Assembly: GCA_902782915.1 (NCBI GenBank)
Contig: CACZOV010000038.1
Span: forward strand, 1 to 41,576
Source of the DNA: an uncultured Erysipelotrichaceae bacterium
GTDB taxonomy: Bacteria > Bacillota_I > Bacilli_A > RF39 > UBA660
DNA: 41,576 nucleotides
Direction: 5' to 3'
Position numbers and translations under genes: made by a program. The first letter of the stretch is position 1, and each line of letters begins with the position of its first letter. Under the pieces are notes generated by a model. The model did no database searches. It had not been told where the DNA came from and was given only the letters and a program-made list of their open reading frames with translations. Positions 8,122 through 15,660 of the stretch are shown here, piece by piece.

Positions 8122-8637
8122 ATGGTTAATAAACAAGGATTGTGGTTTTTAACACTAACAAGTTTAGCTTTAGTTCTTAGTGTGTATTATATTACAATGC
8201 CAAATGAGTTGTTACTTACTAATAATGGTAGTATTGGAATAGAAGATACTGTTAATAATGTAATTGAAAATGATCAGGAATCAGTTAAAGAAACAAGTAT
8301 TATAACAAGCATGCGAGTCGAACTTGAAGAGGAAAGAAATTTACTTTTAAATGAACTTCAAAGTAAACTTTCAGATAATAAACTAACAGTTGATGAAAAA
8401 AATGAAGTATACGAAGATTTAAGATATATTTCTGAAATAAGTAGTAAGGAGGCTATGCTTGAGAAGAAAATAAAAGATGAATTTTCGCTTGATAGTTTTA
8501 TAAAGATAAAAGATGATGTGGTTTCTGTTGTTATTAAGTCAGATAATCATGATAAAAGTTTAGCTGTTAATATTATGAAAAGTTTACAAGAAGAATTTGA
8601 TAATAAAATGTATATTTCAATTAGTTTTAAGAACTAA
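8122..8637 (+). CDS. spoIIIAH: Stage III sporulation protein AH
   Basis: SpoIIIAH is the mother-cell membrane protein that, with forespore SpoIIQ, builds the channel between the two cells during engulfment. The N-terminus (VNKQGLWFLTLTSLALVLSV) matches the conserved SpoIIIAH start and forms the single membrane anchor. An acidic linker follows, then a YscJ/FliF-like ring-building domain (about residues 65-171). At 171 residues it is shorter than the roughly 218 of B. subtilis, mainly in the linker. AGGAGG lies before the ATG. The other spoIIIA genes are not adjacent. The upstream sequence holds a possible sigma-E-like promoter (ATA at 8076, AATATAAT at 8094) that would also serve sigma-A. Confidence 0.9.
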   Translation: MVNKQGLWFLTLTSLALVLSVYYITMPNELLLTNNGSIGIEDTVNNVIENDQESVKETSIITSMRVELEEERNLLLNELQSKLSDNKLTVDEKNEVYEDLRYISEISSKEAMLEKKIKDEFSLDSFIKIKDDVVSVVIKSDNHDKSLAVNIMKSLQEEFDNKMYISISFKN

Positions 8638-8663
8638 CATATTTTATTATTTTGCATAAAATA
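8636..8663 (+). promoter_or_regulatory. Candidate sigma-K promoter of gerE
   Basis: AAC (8636-8638), a 16-base spacer and CATAAAATA (8655-8663) match the known sigma-K pattern AC-N16-CATAnnnTA. In B. subtilis gerE is a sigma-K gene. The predicted start falls almost on the Shine-Dalgarno, leaving an unusually short leader, so the call is moderate. Confidence 0.35.
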
Positions 8664-8680
8664 CCATGTAGGAGAATGGT

Positions 8681-8884
8681 ATGAAAAATATATTAACAGT
8701 AAGAGAAAAAGAGGTATTTACGTTATTAATTCAAAATAAAACAACAAAAGAAATAGCAAAAATTCTTGAAATATCTGAAAAAACTGTTCGTAATCATATA
8801 TCAAATGCTATGCAAAAACTTGGAGTAAAAGGTCGTGCTGCAGCTGTTGTTGAACTTTTAAAATTAAATGAAATATCACTTTAA
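8681..8884 (+). CDS. gerE: Spore-development transcription regulator GerE
   Basis: GerE is a tiny LuxR-type DNA-binding protein that acts last in the mother cell to switch spore-coat genes on or off. The 67 residues are almost all helix-turn-helix. The block ISEKTVRNHISNAMQKLGVK, and the flanking TTKEIAKILE and AAVVELLKL, are nearly identical to B. subtilis GerE. It only lacks a few N-terminal residues. AGGAG precedes the ATG. A terminator overlaps its stop, so gerE is the last gene of its transcript. This gene is the strongest evidence that the organism sporulates. Confidence 0.95.
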   Translation: MKNILTVREKEVFTLLIQNKTTKEIAKILEISEKTVRNHISNAMQKLGVKGRAAAVVELLKLNEISL

Positions 8885-8909
8885 AACGTACTATTTTAGT
8901 ACGTTTTTT
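8883..8909 (+). terminator. Terminator after gerE
   Basis: AAAACGTACTA pairs perfectly with TAGTACGTTTT around a TTT loop and ends in a T-run. Confidence 0.85.
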
Positions 8910-8931
8910 CATAGTATAAATTAGGTGATTT

Positions 8932-9843
8932 ATGTTAAAAAGAAAAGCATTAAAAAAAATTTATTTAACTACTTTAGTTTTATTTATTATGTTAATTATA
9001 ATTTCTTTTGATCATTTGAAAATAAATAAAGATAAAAATATTCTTGAAACTGAATATGTTAGTAATTTTAAAGTTGGTCATCTATATTTATTAAATGAAG
9101 ATAATTATTTAGTAAAGGTTGATGTTTTATTAAAAAATAATACTATTAATAATATTTCATATCTTTTAAAAGAATTATCAGTTAATAATAAAAAGTTTAG
9201 TCCTTTAAAAGGATTTATTCCGAGTAATACAACTATAAATAGTATTGTTGTTGAAAATAGAATAGCTAAAATAGATTTTTCTAAAGATTTATTAAAAGTA
9301 AATAAAAACTTAGAAGAAAAAGTAATAGAGGGGATAGTATATACAATTCTTGAATTAGAAGAAATTAGTGATGTTCAAATTACTTTAGATGGAAAACAAT
9401 TAGGTAAGTTAGAAAAAAGTAATAAAACTTTACCAATTTTATTAAATCAATCTTTTGGAATTAATAAAAATTATGAAATAAATAATATGAAAGATATTGA
9501 AAAAGTAGTTATTTACTATGTATGTAATATTAATAACAATGATTATTTTGTTCCAGTTACTAAATATGTAAACTCAAAAGATTCTAAAATAAAAATAATA
9601 ATTGATTCTTTAAAAGGAAGTACTCATATAGGAACAAATTTAAGTAGTTATTTAAATAGGGAAATGGATATTAATTTTCAAATAGATAAAGATGTTTTAA
9701 CTTTGACATTTGATTCTTTAAATGATTCTAATTTAGAAAGTGTAACATATTCTCTTGCTAGTAGTATATTTGATTCTATGGATATAAAAAAAGTAATCTT
9801 TGAAGTTGATTCAAAGATTATTGATATAATAATTAAAGATTAA
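8932..9843 (+). CDS. gerM: GerM-type sporulation/germination protein, two GerMN domains
   Basis: GerM helps stabilise the SpoIIIAH-SpoIIQ complex and is needed for spore formation and germination in B. subtilis. This 303-residue protein has one N-terminal membrane anchor (about residues 10-25) and two GerMN domains. The first is about 45-160 (LVKVDVLLKN...KLEEKVIEG-like end), and the second about 185-300 (EKVVIYYVCN, FVPVTKYVN, IIDSLKGS). B. subtilis GerM also has two such domains but is a lipoprotein, whereas no lipobox cysteine is seen here. AGGTGAT precedes the ATG. Its stop overlaps the stop of the convergent radical SAM gene. Confidence 0.85.
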   Translation: MLKRKALKKIYLTTLVLFIMLIIISFDHLKINKDKNILETEYVSNFKVGHLYLLNEDNYLVKVDVLLKNNTINNISYLLKELSVNNKKFSPLKGFIPSNTTINSIVVENRIAKIDFSKDLLKVNKNLEEKVIEGIVYTILELEEISDVQITLDGKQLGKLEKSNKTLPILLNQSFGINKNYEINNMKDIEKVVIYYVCNINNNDYFVPVTKYVNSKDSKIKIIIDSLKGSTHIGTNLSSYLNREMDINFQIDKDVLTLTFDSLNDSNLESVTYSLASSIFDSMDIKKVIFEVDSKIIDIIIKD

Positions 9844-10730
9844 ACTCCTTCTAGATCAAACTTTGGAATAAAATCTTTACTACTAGTATTATCTAATTGG
9901 CAAAAGGCATTTTTAATACCAATATTGATGCAAAAGTCTATAACTTCATTATAGTCTTTTTCTTTTATTTTATGATTTAATTCAGGATATTTTAAAGGTT
10001 TTATAATGGTATATTGGTTCATAATACTTAAATAAATTGAGTCTTTATATGTTTCATACAAGTATTTAAGTACATTTTTTGAATCTTCTTTTAAAGTAGG
10101 TAGCATTAAATGTCTTACAATAACACCTTTTAGTATATTTCCCTTTTGATCAAATTTACAAGGTCCAACTTGTTTAAACATTTCTGAAATAGCAAGGGAT
10201 GCAGTTTCAAAGTAATTAGGAGCTTTGGAGTATTTAATTGCATATTTATTATCAAAATACTTCATATCTGGCAAATAAACATCAATAAGACCATCAAGTT
10301 CTTTTAAAGCAGTAACCGTATCATATGATCCTGTATTATAAATTATTGGAATATTAAGTCCTTTTTCTTTAGCTTTAATAATTGCTTCTTTAATTCCTAA
10401 AATATGAGGAGTAGGAGTAACTAAGTTAATATTAATAGCTCCTTTTTTTTCAAGAGTTAACATAATTTCTGAAAGTCTTTCTGAAGTAATATCTTTTCCA
10501 TAATTATTTTTTGAAATATAATCATTTTGACAAAAAACACATCCTAAATTGCACCCTGAAAAAAATATTGTTCCTGATCCTTTATTATTTGAAATACAAG
10601 GTTCTTCAAAATAGGTAAGTGTTGCTTTAGCAATTCTAATTTTTTCAGTTTGTTTGCAATATCCAACTTCCTTATAACGATTAACTAAACAATTTCTATT
10701 ACATAAATTACATTTTTCTAAAACATTCAT
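9840..10730 (-). CDS. PflX-like radical SAM protein
   Basis: This is a 296-residue cytosolic iron-sulfur protein of the radical SAM superfamily. The SAM/4Fe-4S motif is GCNLGCVFCQN (C-x3-C-x2-C), preceded by an N-terminal cysteine group (CNLCNRNC...GYC) that may bind a second metal site. The middle (INLVTPTPHILGI, IPIIYNTGSYD, DVYLPDMKYF) fits the PflA-related PflX family (COG1313), whose substrate is unknown. The ATG at 10730 is preferred because GTGAT lies just upstream; the longer GTG frame lacks a site. It is monocistronic and convergent with gerM. No pyruvate formate-lyase gene is nearby. Confidence 0.85.
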   Translation of the reverse strand: MNVLEKCNLCNRNCLVNRYKEVGYCKQTEKIRIAKATLTYFEEPCISNNKGSGTIFFSGCNLGCVFCQNDYISKNNYGKDITSERLSEIMLTLEKKGAININLVTPTPHILGIKEAIIKAKEKGLNIPIIYNTGSYDTVTALKELDGLIDVYLPDMKYFDNKYAIKYSKAPNYFETASLAISEMFKQVGPCKFDQKGNILKGVIVRHLMLPTLKEDSKNVLKYLYETYKDSIYLSIMNQYTIIKPLKYPELNHKIKEKDYNEVIDFCINIGIKNAFCQLDNTSSKDFIPKFDLEGV

Positions 10731-10870
10731 ATAAATCACAAATTTTATTATACTAAAATATTTTAAAAAATACTAGAATTATAAGCTTGTTATAAAAAAA
10801 TTAGAAAATAAAAAAAGTTTAATTTTTTAAAACATATGATATAATAAGAAAAAGAAAGGAAATATTACTT

Positions 10871-12178
10871 ATGAATAAATATTATTTACTTGGTATTAAA
10901 GGATCAGGTATGAGTGCTCTTGCAGGTATTTTACATGATCTTGGAAATAGTGTTGTTGGATACGATGATAGCACTGAATATAAATTTACTCTTAAAGGAC
11001 TTGAAGAAAGAAAAATTAAGATCTATCATGATAATTCATTTATTCCGGATAAGGACTTTATTGTATGTTATTCAAATGCAATAAATCCTGATCATAAAGA
11101 ATTAAAAAGGTTAAAAAGTTTTAATTTAAAGTATATTCGTTATCAAGATTTAATTGGTAGTTTAACCAAAAAGTATGAAACAATAAGTGTATCAGGAACT
11201 CATGGAAAAACAACAACTAGTTTAATGATTTCAAGTATTTTAGATACTGTTTTTGGGGTAAATTATTTTGTTGGAGATGGAAGAGGACATGGAAACCCAG
11301 AAAATAAATTATTTGTATTAGAGTCATGCGAATATAATAAACATTTCTTATCTTATTATCCTAAGAATTTAGTTATAACTAATATTGATTTAGAGCATAC
11401 CGAGTGCTATAAAGATATAGATGATATAATAGCTAATTTTTCAATACTTGCAAATAGAAGTGATAATTTAATTTTATGTGGAGATGATTCTAACGTTTTA
11501 AAAATTAAAACAAATAAAAATACTTATTATTATGGATTTAATGATAATAATGATTTAATTGCTAAAAACTTAAAGTTATCAAGTGATGGAAGTATTTTTG
11601 ATGTTTACTTTAAAGGAGAATATTATAATACTTTTAAATTAAATTTATTTGGTAGACATATGATTTTAGATAGTCTTGCTTGTATTATGGTATCTATCAT
11701 TTATCAAGTAGATAAAAATATTGTTCGAGAAAAATTAGAAAGCTTCAAGGGGGCAATAAGAAGATTTAATGAAGAAATAATTAAAGATACAATTATTATT
11801 GATGATTATGCTCATCATCCAACTGAAATTCGTGCAACTCTTGATAGCGCGCGTCAAAAGTATCCAGATAAAAATATTTGTGCTGTTTTTTTACCAAATA
11901 CTTATTCAAGAACAAAAGATTTTATGGAAGATTTTGCAACAGTATTGTCAAAATTTGATAAATCTTATGTAATGGATATAAAGTGTGATCGAGAAAATCC
12001 TTTAGATTATCCAGGAATAACAAGTGATACTTTAATATCTAAAATCAATAATTGTGAAAAATTAAGTATTGAATCAGTTGATAAATTATTAGAGAATAAA
12101 GGTAGTGTAATTTGTTTTATGAGTTGTGCTAATATTACTCCAGTAATTGATGAATTTAAGAAAAAGTTAACAAAATAA
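10871..12178 (+). CDS. murC: UDP-N-acetylmuramate--L-alanine ligase
   Basis: MurC adds L-alanine to UDP-MurNAc, the first amino acid of the peptidoglycan stem peptide, in the cytosol. At 435 residues it has normal length. The N-terminal UDP-binding glycine motif is GIKGSGMSALAG (8-19), the ATP loop is SGTHGKTTTS (108-117), the central ESCEYNKHFL is typical of Firmicutes MurC, and IIDDYAHHPTEIRAT lies at the start of the C-terminal domain. GAAAGGAAA precedes the ATG. A -10 TATAAT at 10840-10845 has no clear -35. It proves the organism makes a wall. Confidence 0.95.
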   Translation: MNKYYLLGIKGSGMSALAGILHDLGNSVVGYDDSTEYKFTLKGLEERKIKIYHDNSFIPDKDFIVCYSNAINPDHKELKRLKSFNLKYIRYQDLIGSLTKKYETISVSGTHGKTTTSLMISSILDTVFGVNYFVGDGRGHGNPENKLFVLESCEYNKHFLSYYPKNLVITNIDLEHTECYKDIDDIIANFSILANRSDNLILCGDDSNVLKIKTNKNTYYYGFNDNNDLIAKNLKLSSDGSIFDVYFKGEYYNTFKLNLFGRHMILDSLACIMVSIIYQVDKNIVREKLESFKGAIRRFNEEIIKDTIIIDDYAHHPTEIRATLDSARQKYPDKNICAVFLPNTYSRTKDFMEDFATVLSKFDKSYVMDIKCDRENPLDYPGITSDTLISKINNCEKLSIESVDKLLENKGSVICFMSCANITPVIDEFKKKLTK

Positions 12179-12238
12179 GTAATAATTAAAATTAAAAAGT
12201 CACAAGTTCTATTATTTCATATAATACTATTGATTAAT

Positions 12239-12688
12239 ATGAAAATAGAAATAAATGAAGATAAAATTATTTTGTATTTATATAACTTTTTTTTTAGTTC
12301 AATAGATGAAAAAGTGCTTATAAAAGAAATAAAAAAAATTTTTATTAAATTAATAAAATATTATAATATTGATATCCATGGTTTTTATGATTGTATAGCT
12401 TATGAAAATAAAAAATATGGAACAATTCTAGAAATTATTTCTACCAAAGAATTATTATTTAACCCAGATCTAATTGATTTAAAAGTAAAGTTTTATAAAA
12501 ATAAAAGTTTTTATTTAAGATCAAAAGATTATTTTATATTTAAAAATTACAATAATATTTATTATGATGATAAATATTATTATATAGATATAGATATGGT
12601 TGATAATTTAATAAGTATAATTGAATTTATAGATATTATATATAATGAAAAAGATAGTTATTTAAAGAGTAAAAATTATCTTAAATAA
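12239..12688 (+). CDS. Uncharacterised 149-residue protein
   Basis: I do not recognise this protein. It is rich in Ile, Lys, Tyr and Asp, has no signal peptide and is probably soluble, with an N-terminal helix-rich part and a tyrosine-rich C-terminal beta part (YYDDKYYYIDIDMVDNL). The first ATG is at 12239, while the frame continues to a TTG at 12230. No good Shine-Dalgarno is seen. A -10 TATAAT at 12220-12225 would place the RNA start only a few bases before the ATG, so it may be near-leaderless. Its end overlaps the convergent hydrolase gene by 8 bases. Confidence 0.65.
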   Translation: MKIEINEDKIILYLYNFFFSSIDEKVLIKEIKKIFIKLIKYYNIDIHGFYDCIAYENKKYGTILEIISTKELLFNPDLIDLKVKFYKNKSFYLRSKDYFIFKNYNNIYYDDKYYYIDIDMVDNLISIIEFIDIIYNEKDSYLKSKNYLK

Positions 12689-13448
12689 TATCTTTTTTTA
12701 AATACTCAAATATAATTGATGATACTAAATATGGTCTTTCTAAATAAGGAAAATGATTAGTCTTTGGAATTTTTATAAGATAAGAATTTTTAATAATTTT
12801 ATTTAGTTTTATTCCCATTTTAAGTGGAGTAATATTATCATTTTCTCCCCAAAGAATAAGTAGTGGTAAAGTTATTTTTTTATAATATTTTAATAAATCT
12901 TCTCTAACAATATTTTGAAATGTTTTAAATAGTCTTAAATCTAGAGTTTTATAATCACTTGATGCAAATTTTGAAAATAAATAGTTTTGATATTTATCTT
13001 TTATTTTAGTTGGTAAAATATGTTTTATGATTTTTAATAATTTATATAATTTTTGTTTTAAATAAAGTTTTATATTTTTATTTTTTAATCCAGCAACATC
13101 AATTAATAATACTTTTTTAAAATGAATATTTGAAGTAGTTGTTAAAATAGAAATAATTCTTCCTCCAAATGAATGACCAATTAAAATAGAGTTTTCTAAA
13201 TTAAACGTTTTAATAAAGCTAATTATTAGATCACTATAATCATAGATTGTTAAATCTTTATCTGGAAAAGAAGAATTTCCAAATCCAGGATAATCTAATA
13301 TATATATTGTAAAATATTCTTTTAAAAAATTGATAAGATATGAAAAAGTTGATCGATTATTACCCCAACCTGGAAGAATAAGTATTTTTTGCTCTTTATT
13401 TCCATATTTTTCATAGTATAATTTGATGTTGTTAATGTTTAGATACAT
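12681..13448 (-). CDS. Alpha/beta-fold hydrolase
   Basis: This is a 255-residue cytosolic serine hydrolase of unknown substrate. All catalytic elements are visible: the oxyanion region LPGWGNN, the nucleophile elbow GHSFGG, the acid in WGENDNITP and the histidine in TNHFPYLERP. The middle basic helices (about 130-165) form the lid region. The start is set at the ATG at 13448, four bases after GGTGAT; earlier in-frame starts overlap that site. The fold and catalytic triad are firm, but esterase, lipase and C-C hydrolase roles cannot be told apart. Confidence 0.85.
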   Translation of the reverse strand: MYLNINNIKLYYEKYGNKEQKILILPGWGNNRSTFSYLINFLKEYFTIYILDYPGFGNSSFPDKDLTIYDYSDLIISFIKTFNLENSILIGHSFGGRIISILTTTSNIHFKKVLLIDVAGLKNKNIKLYLKQKLYKLLKIIKHILPTKIKDKYQNYLFSKFASSDYKTLDLRLFKTFQNIVREDLLKYYKKITLPLLILWGENDNITPLKMGIKLNKIIKNSYLIKIPKTNHFPYLERPYLVSSIIFEYLKKDII

Positions 13449-13585
13449 ATACATCACCAATATATTTTATGTAATTATTTTTAACTTGTTAAATTTTGTC
13501 AAATTGGTAAAAAGGAGTTTTCAAATAAATAAAAATATGTTATTATTAGGTTGTCTAGATAATTTGATACATTGTTAGTATAAAT

Positions 13586-13799
13586 CCTACATTGAATTAA
13601 ATACGGGAATCCCGAGCAATAGTCGGTGTTGAATGCCAAAGTATGTGAGTTCTTAGGAATCCTAAAGACTAGTAAGGATACCCACCGTGTACATATCGCG
13701 GGTTTAATTTTCACAATGGTCGGTTCTCTGGATGTAAATTTGTGTAAAGTAAGAAATAGATTAAATTGAAAATCTTTGTCGAATCTATTTCTTTTTTTT
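13586..13799 (+). ncRNA. Structured RNA ending in a terminator, possibly 6S-like
   Basis: This roughly 200-base non-coding stretch is GC-richer than its surroundings. A rod-like fold can be drawn. Outer helices are CATTG/CAATG (13590-13594 with 13714-13718) and AATTAAA/TTTAATT (13595-13601 with 13703-13709). A small hairpin CGGG-AAT-CCCG lies at 13604-13614. An inner helix CGGTG/CACCG (13624-13628 with 13683-13687) leads to an apical hairpin at 13648-13670. It ends at a strong terminator. Length and a rod with internal bubble would suit 6S RNA, but the match is by shape only. It could instead be the leader of the sigma-factor gene. A TATAAA at 13579 has no good -35. Confidence 0.55.
13751..13799 (+). 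terminator. Terminator between the structured RNA and the sigma gene
   Basis: AAGAAATAGATT (13751-13762) pairs perfectly with AATCTATTTCTT (13782-13793), followed by a run of T. It lies 33 bases before the sigma-factor start. Confidence 0.85.
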
Positions 13800-13831
13800 G
13801 GCTTCTATTATATATTTTTTTCGGTGATAAA

Positions 13832-14470
13832 ATGGAAAATAATTTAGAAGTTAGAAATTTAGTAGTTGAAAATGAAGCTTTAATTTATAGTATTGTAAAA
13901 AAGTTTAAAGGTGATGTTGAAGACTTGTTTCAAGTGGGAGTGATTGGACTTATAAAAGCCTACAATAATTATGATGAAAAATTTAATTGTAAGTTTACAA
14001 CTCATGCATATCGCTATATTTTTGGAGAAATTTACCAGTATGTTTTAAAAAATAAAAATATCAAAGTTACAAATGATCAAGTAAAACTAAATACTGCAAT
14101 TAATAAAGCAATGGACTTTTTGTGTCAAAATCTTGGAAGAGAACCAACAGATCAAGAGTTATCAAATTTTTTAGAAATACCAATTACTAAACTTGAAGAA
14201 ATACGAAATGTTTTTAATGTTAAAAGTTTAGATGATCAACGATTTGATTTTAATTTATATGATGTAATTCAAATTAATAATATGTCTGATGAATTAATAT
14301 TACTTCGAGATGCTTTAAATAAACTTGATATTAAGGAAAAAGAATTGATTTTAAAACGATATTTTTATAATATGACTCAAAGTGAAATAGCAGCACATTA
14401 TGGAATAAATCAAGTAAAAGTTAGTAGGGAAGAAGGTAAAGTATTAAAAAAACTTAGAAGTTATATGTAA
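13832..14470 (+). CDS. Sigma-70 family factor of the SigF/SigG/SigB type
   Basis: This 212-residue sigma factor is a little shorter than B. subtilis SigF or SigG. Region 2 is visible as DLFQVGVIGLIKAYNNYD and FTTHAYRYIFGEI, region 3 as LGREPTDQELSNFLEIP, and region 4 as LKRYFYNMTQSEIAAHYGIN with VKVSREEGKVLKKLR. The region 2 and region 4 wording is closest to sporulation factors F and G or to SigB. No anti-sigma genes (spoIIAA/AB) are adjacent, so which factor it is stays open. CGGTGAT fixes the ATG at 13832; the longer frame would start inside the terminator. The structured RNA upstream suggests attenuation. Confidence 0.85.
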   Translation: MENNLEVRNLVVENEALIYSIVKKFKGDVEDLFQVGVIGLIKAYNNYDEKFNCKFTTHAYRYIFGEIYQYVLKNKNIKVTNDQVKLNTAINKAMDFLCQNLGREPTDQELSNFLEIPITKLEEIRNVFNVKSLDDQRFDFNLYDVIQINNMSDELILLRDALNKLDIKEKELILKRYFYNMTQSEIAAHYGINQVKVSREEGKVLKKLRSYM

Positions 14471-14515
14471 TTATTTTTTTAATATGCTATAATATAATAT
14501 CAGTTGGTGAATTAT

Positions 14516-15436
14516 ATGTTAAAAACAGATATCGAAAAAGCAAATAAAGTATTAAATAAAAAATGTTTAGATCAAGACTTATATATGCGTATTTATTCAT
14601 TTTCAACTGAAAATATAAGTGGATATATAGATTTTTTTGATTTGAAGAATAAGAGTTTATTAACAGTAGGTTCAAGTGGGGATCAAGTATTAAATAGTTA
14701 TTTCAATGGCTGCCGAGATATTACTTTAATAGATATTAATCCGTTTTCCAAATATTATATTAATTTAAAAATAGCTGGTATATTATCACTTAGTTATCAA
14801 GAATTTCAGAAATTTTTTTATAGGTTAATTAATAATTATTATAATTATGGAAGATACAATATGCAATTATTTAAAAAAATTAGTTCTAATTTAAAAACAA
14901 TTGACTATGCATCTTTTTACTTTTTTCAATTCATTTTCAATAATTATAAAAGAGATAAAATAAGCGATTATTTAATGAATGATGATGAAAGAAATACCAA
15001 AGTTTTAAAAAAAATCAATAATTATTTAAAAGATGAAGAAAGTTTTAATAAATTTAAAACTATTTTAAAAGATGTATGTTTTAAATTTATTAATGAAGAT
15101 ATTTTTAAATTTCAAAGTAATGTTAAATATGATAATATTTTCTTATCTAATTTATGTACAACTGTAAATCTATATCAATTTAAAGATTTACTTGTTAAAT
15201 TAAATAATAATAATTTAGCAGTTGATGGGAAAATGTTAATAGCTTATTTATGGAATACTAATTTTTATAGTAATGAAATTAATTTTGATTGGATCCAAGC
15301 TTATGTTATGCCTGCAACAAGGTATATGTTAGATAGTTTTATAACAGAACATCATCATATTTTAGGAATTAATGATATAATTTGTGATAAGAATTATAAT
15401 AGTGATTTAGTTATGATATATAAGAAAAAAAATTAA
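14516..15436 (+). CDS. SAM-dependent methyltransferase-like protein of unknown target
   Basis: A 306-residue soluble protein. LLTVGSSGDQVLNSYF looks like the glycine motif of a Rossmann methyltransferase and ITLIDINPF like motif II with the ribose-binding acid. Later, YDNIFLSNLCTTV could be motif IV. The rest is lysine- and tyrosine-rich and not recognised. GGTGA lies five bases before the ATG at 14516; the in-frame TTG at 14504 overlaps that site. Tandem TATAAT boxes (14488-14498) probably form the promoter. It reads as a single gene ending in an AT-only stretch. Confidence 0.65.
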   Translation: MLKTDIEKANKVLNKKCLDQDLYMRIYSFSTENISGYIDFFDLKNKSLLTVGSSGDQVLNSYFNGCRDITLIDINPFSKYYINLKIAGILSLSYQEFQKFFYRLINNYYNYGRYNMQLFKKISSNLKTIDYASFYFFQFIFNNYKRDKISDYLMNDDERNTKVLKKINNYLKDEESFNKFKTILKDVCFKFINEDIFKFQSNVKYDNIFLSNLCTTVNLYQFKDLLVKLNNNNLAVDGKMLIAYLWNTNFYSNEINFDWIQAYVMPATRYMLDSFITEHHHILGINDIICDKNYNSDLVMIYKKKN

Positions 15437-15570
15437 ATTAAAAAAAATTTTTTTCTTTTTTTTTATATTTTTTTTCTTTTAATTTTAAAAAATTAATACT
15501 ATTTTAGAATTAATTATTTTATTTAAATTATTTATTTTTTTAAAAAAATAATTTGTCAAATTTTAAAGGT

Positions 15571-15602
15571 AAAAATGTCAATTTACAAAAGTTGACATTT
15601 TT
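15571..15602 (+). promoter_or_regulatory. Inverted-repeat operator over the adhesin promoter
   Basis: AAAAATGTCAA (15571-15581) is the exact reverse complement of TTGACATTTTT (15592-15602), with a 10-base spacer. The right arm contains the -35 TTGACA. A further TGTCAA half-site lies at 15554-15559. The sequence from 15437 to 15570 is otherwise nearly pure A and T with nothing recognised. Confidence 0.55.
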
Positions 15603-15620
15603 TAAATATGGTACTATGAT
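15592..15620 (+). promoter_or_regulatory. Promoter of the thioester-domain adhesin
   Basis: A perfect -35 TTGACA (15592-15597), a 17-base spacer and -10 TATGAT (15615-15620), 40 bases before the start. Confidence 0.8.
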
Positions 15621-15660
15621 GAATTTGTTTCGAGTTTATATCGAAGAGAGGAGAATTATT

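Noticed and set aside
13499..13714. Minus-strand ORF over the structured RNA
   Set aside because: No ribosome site, and the same stretch is better explained by paired helices and a terminator on the plus strand.
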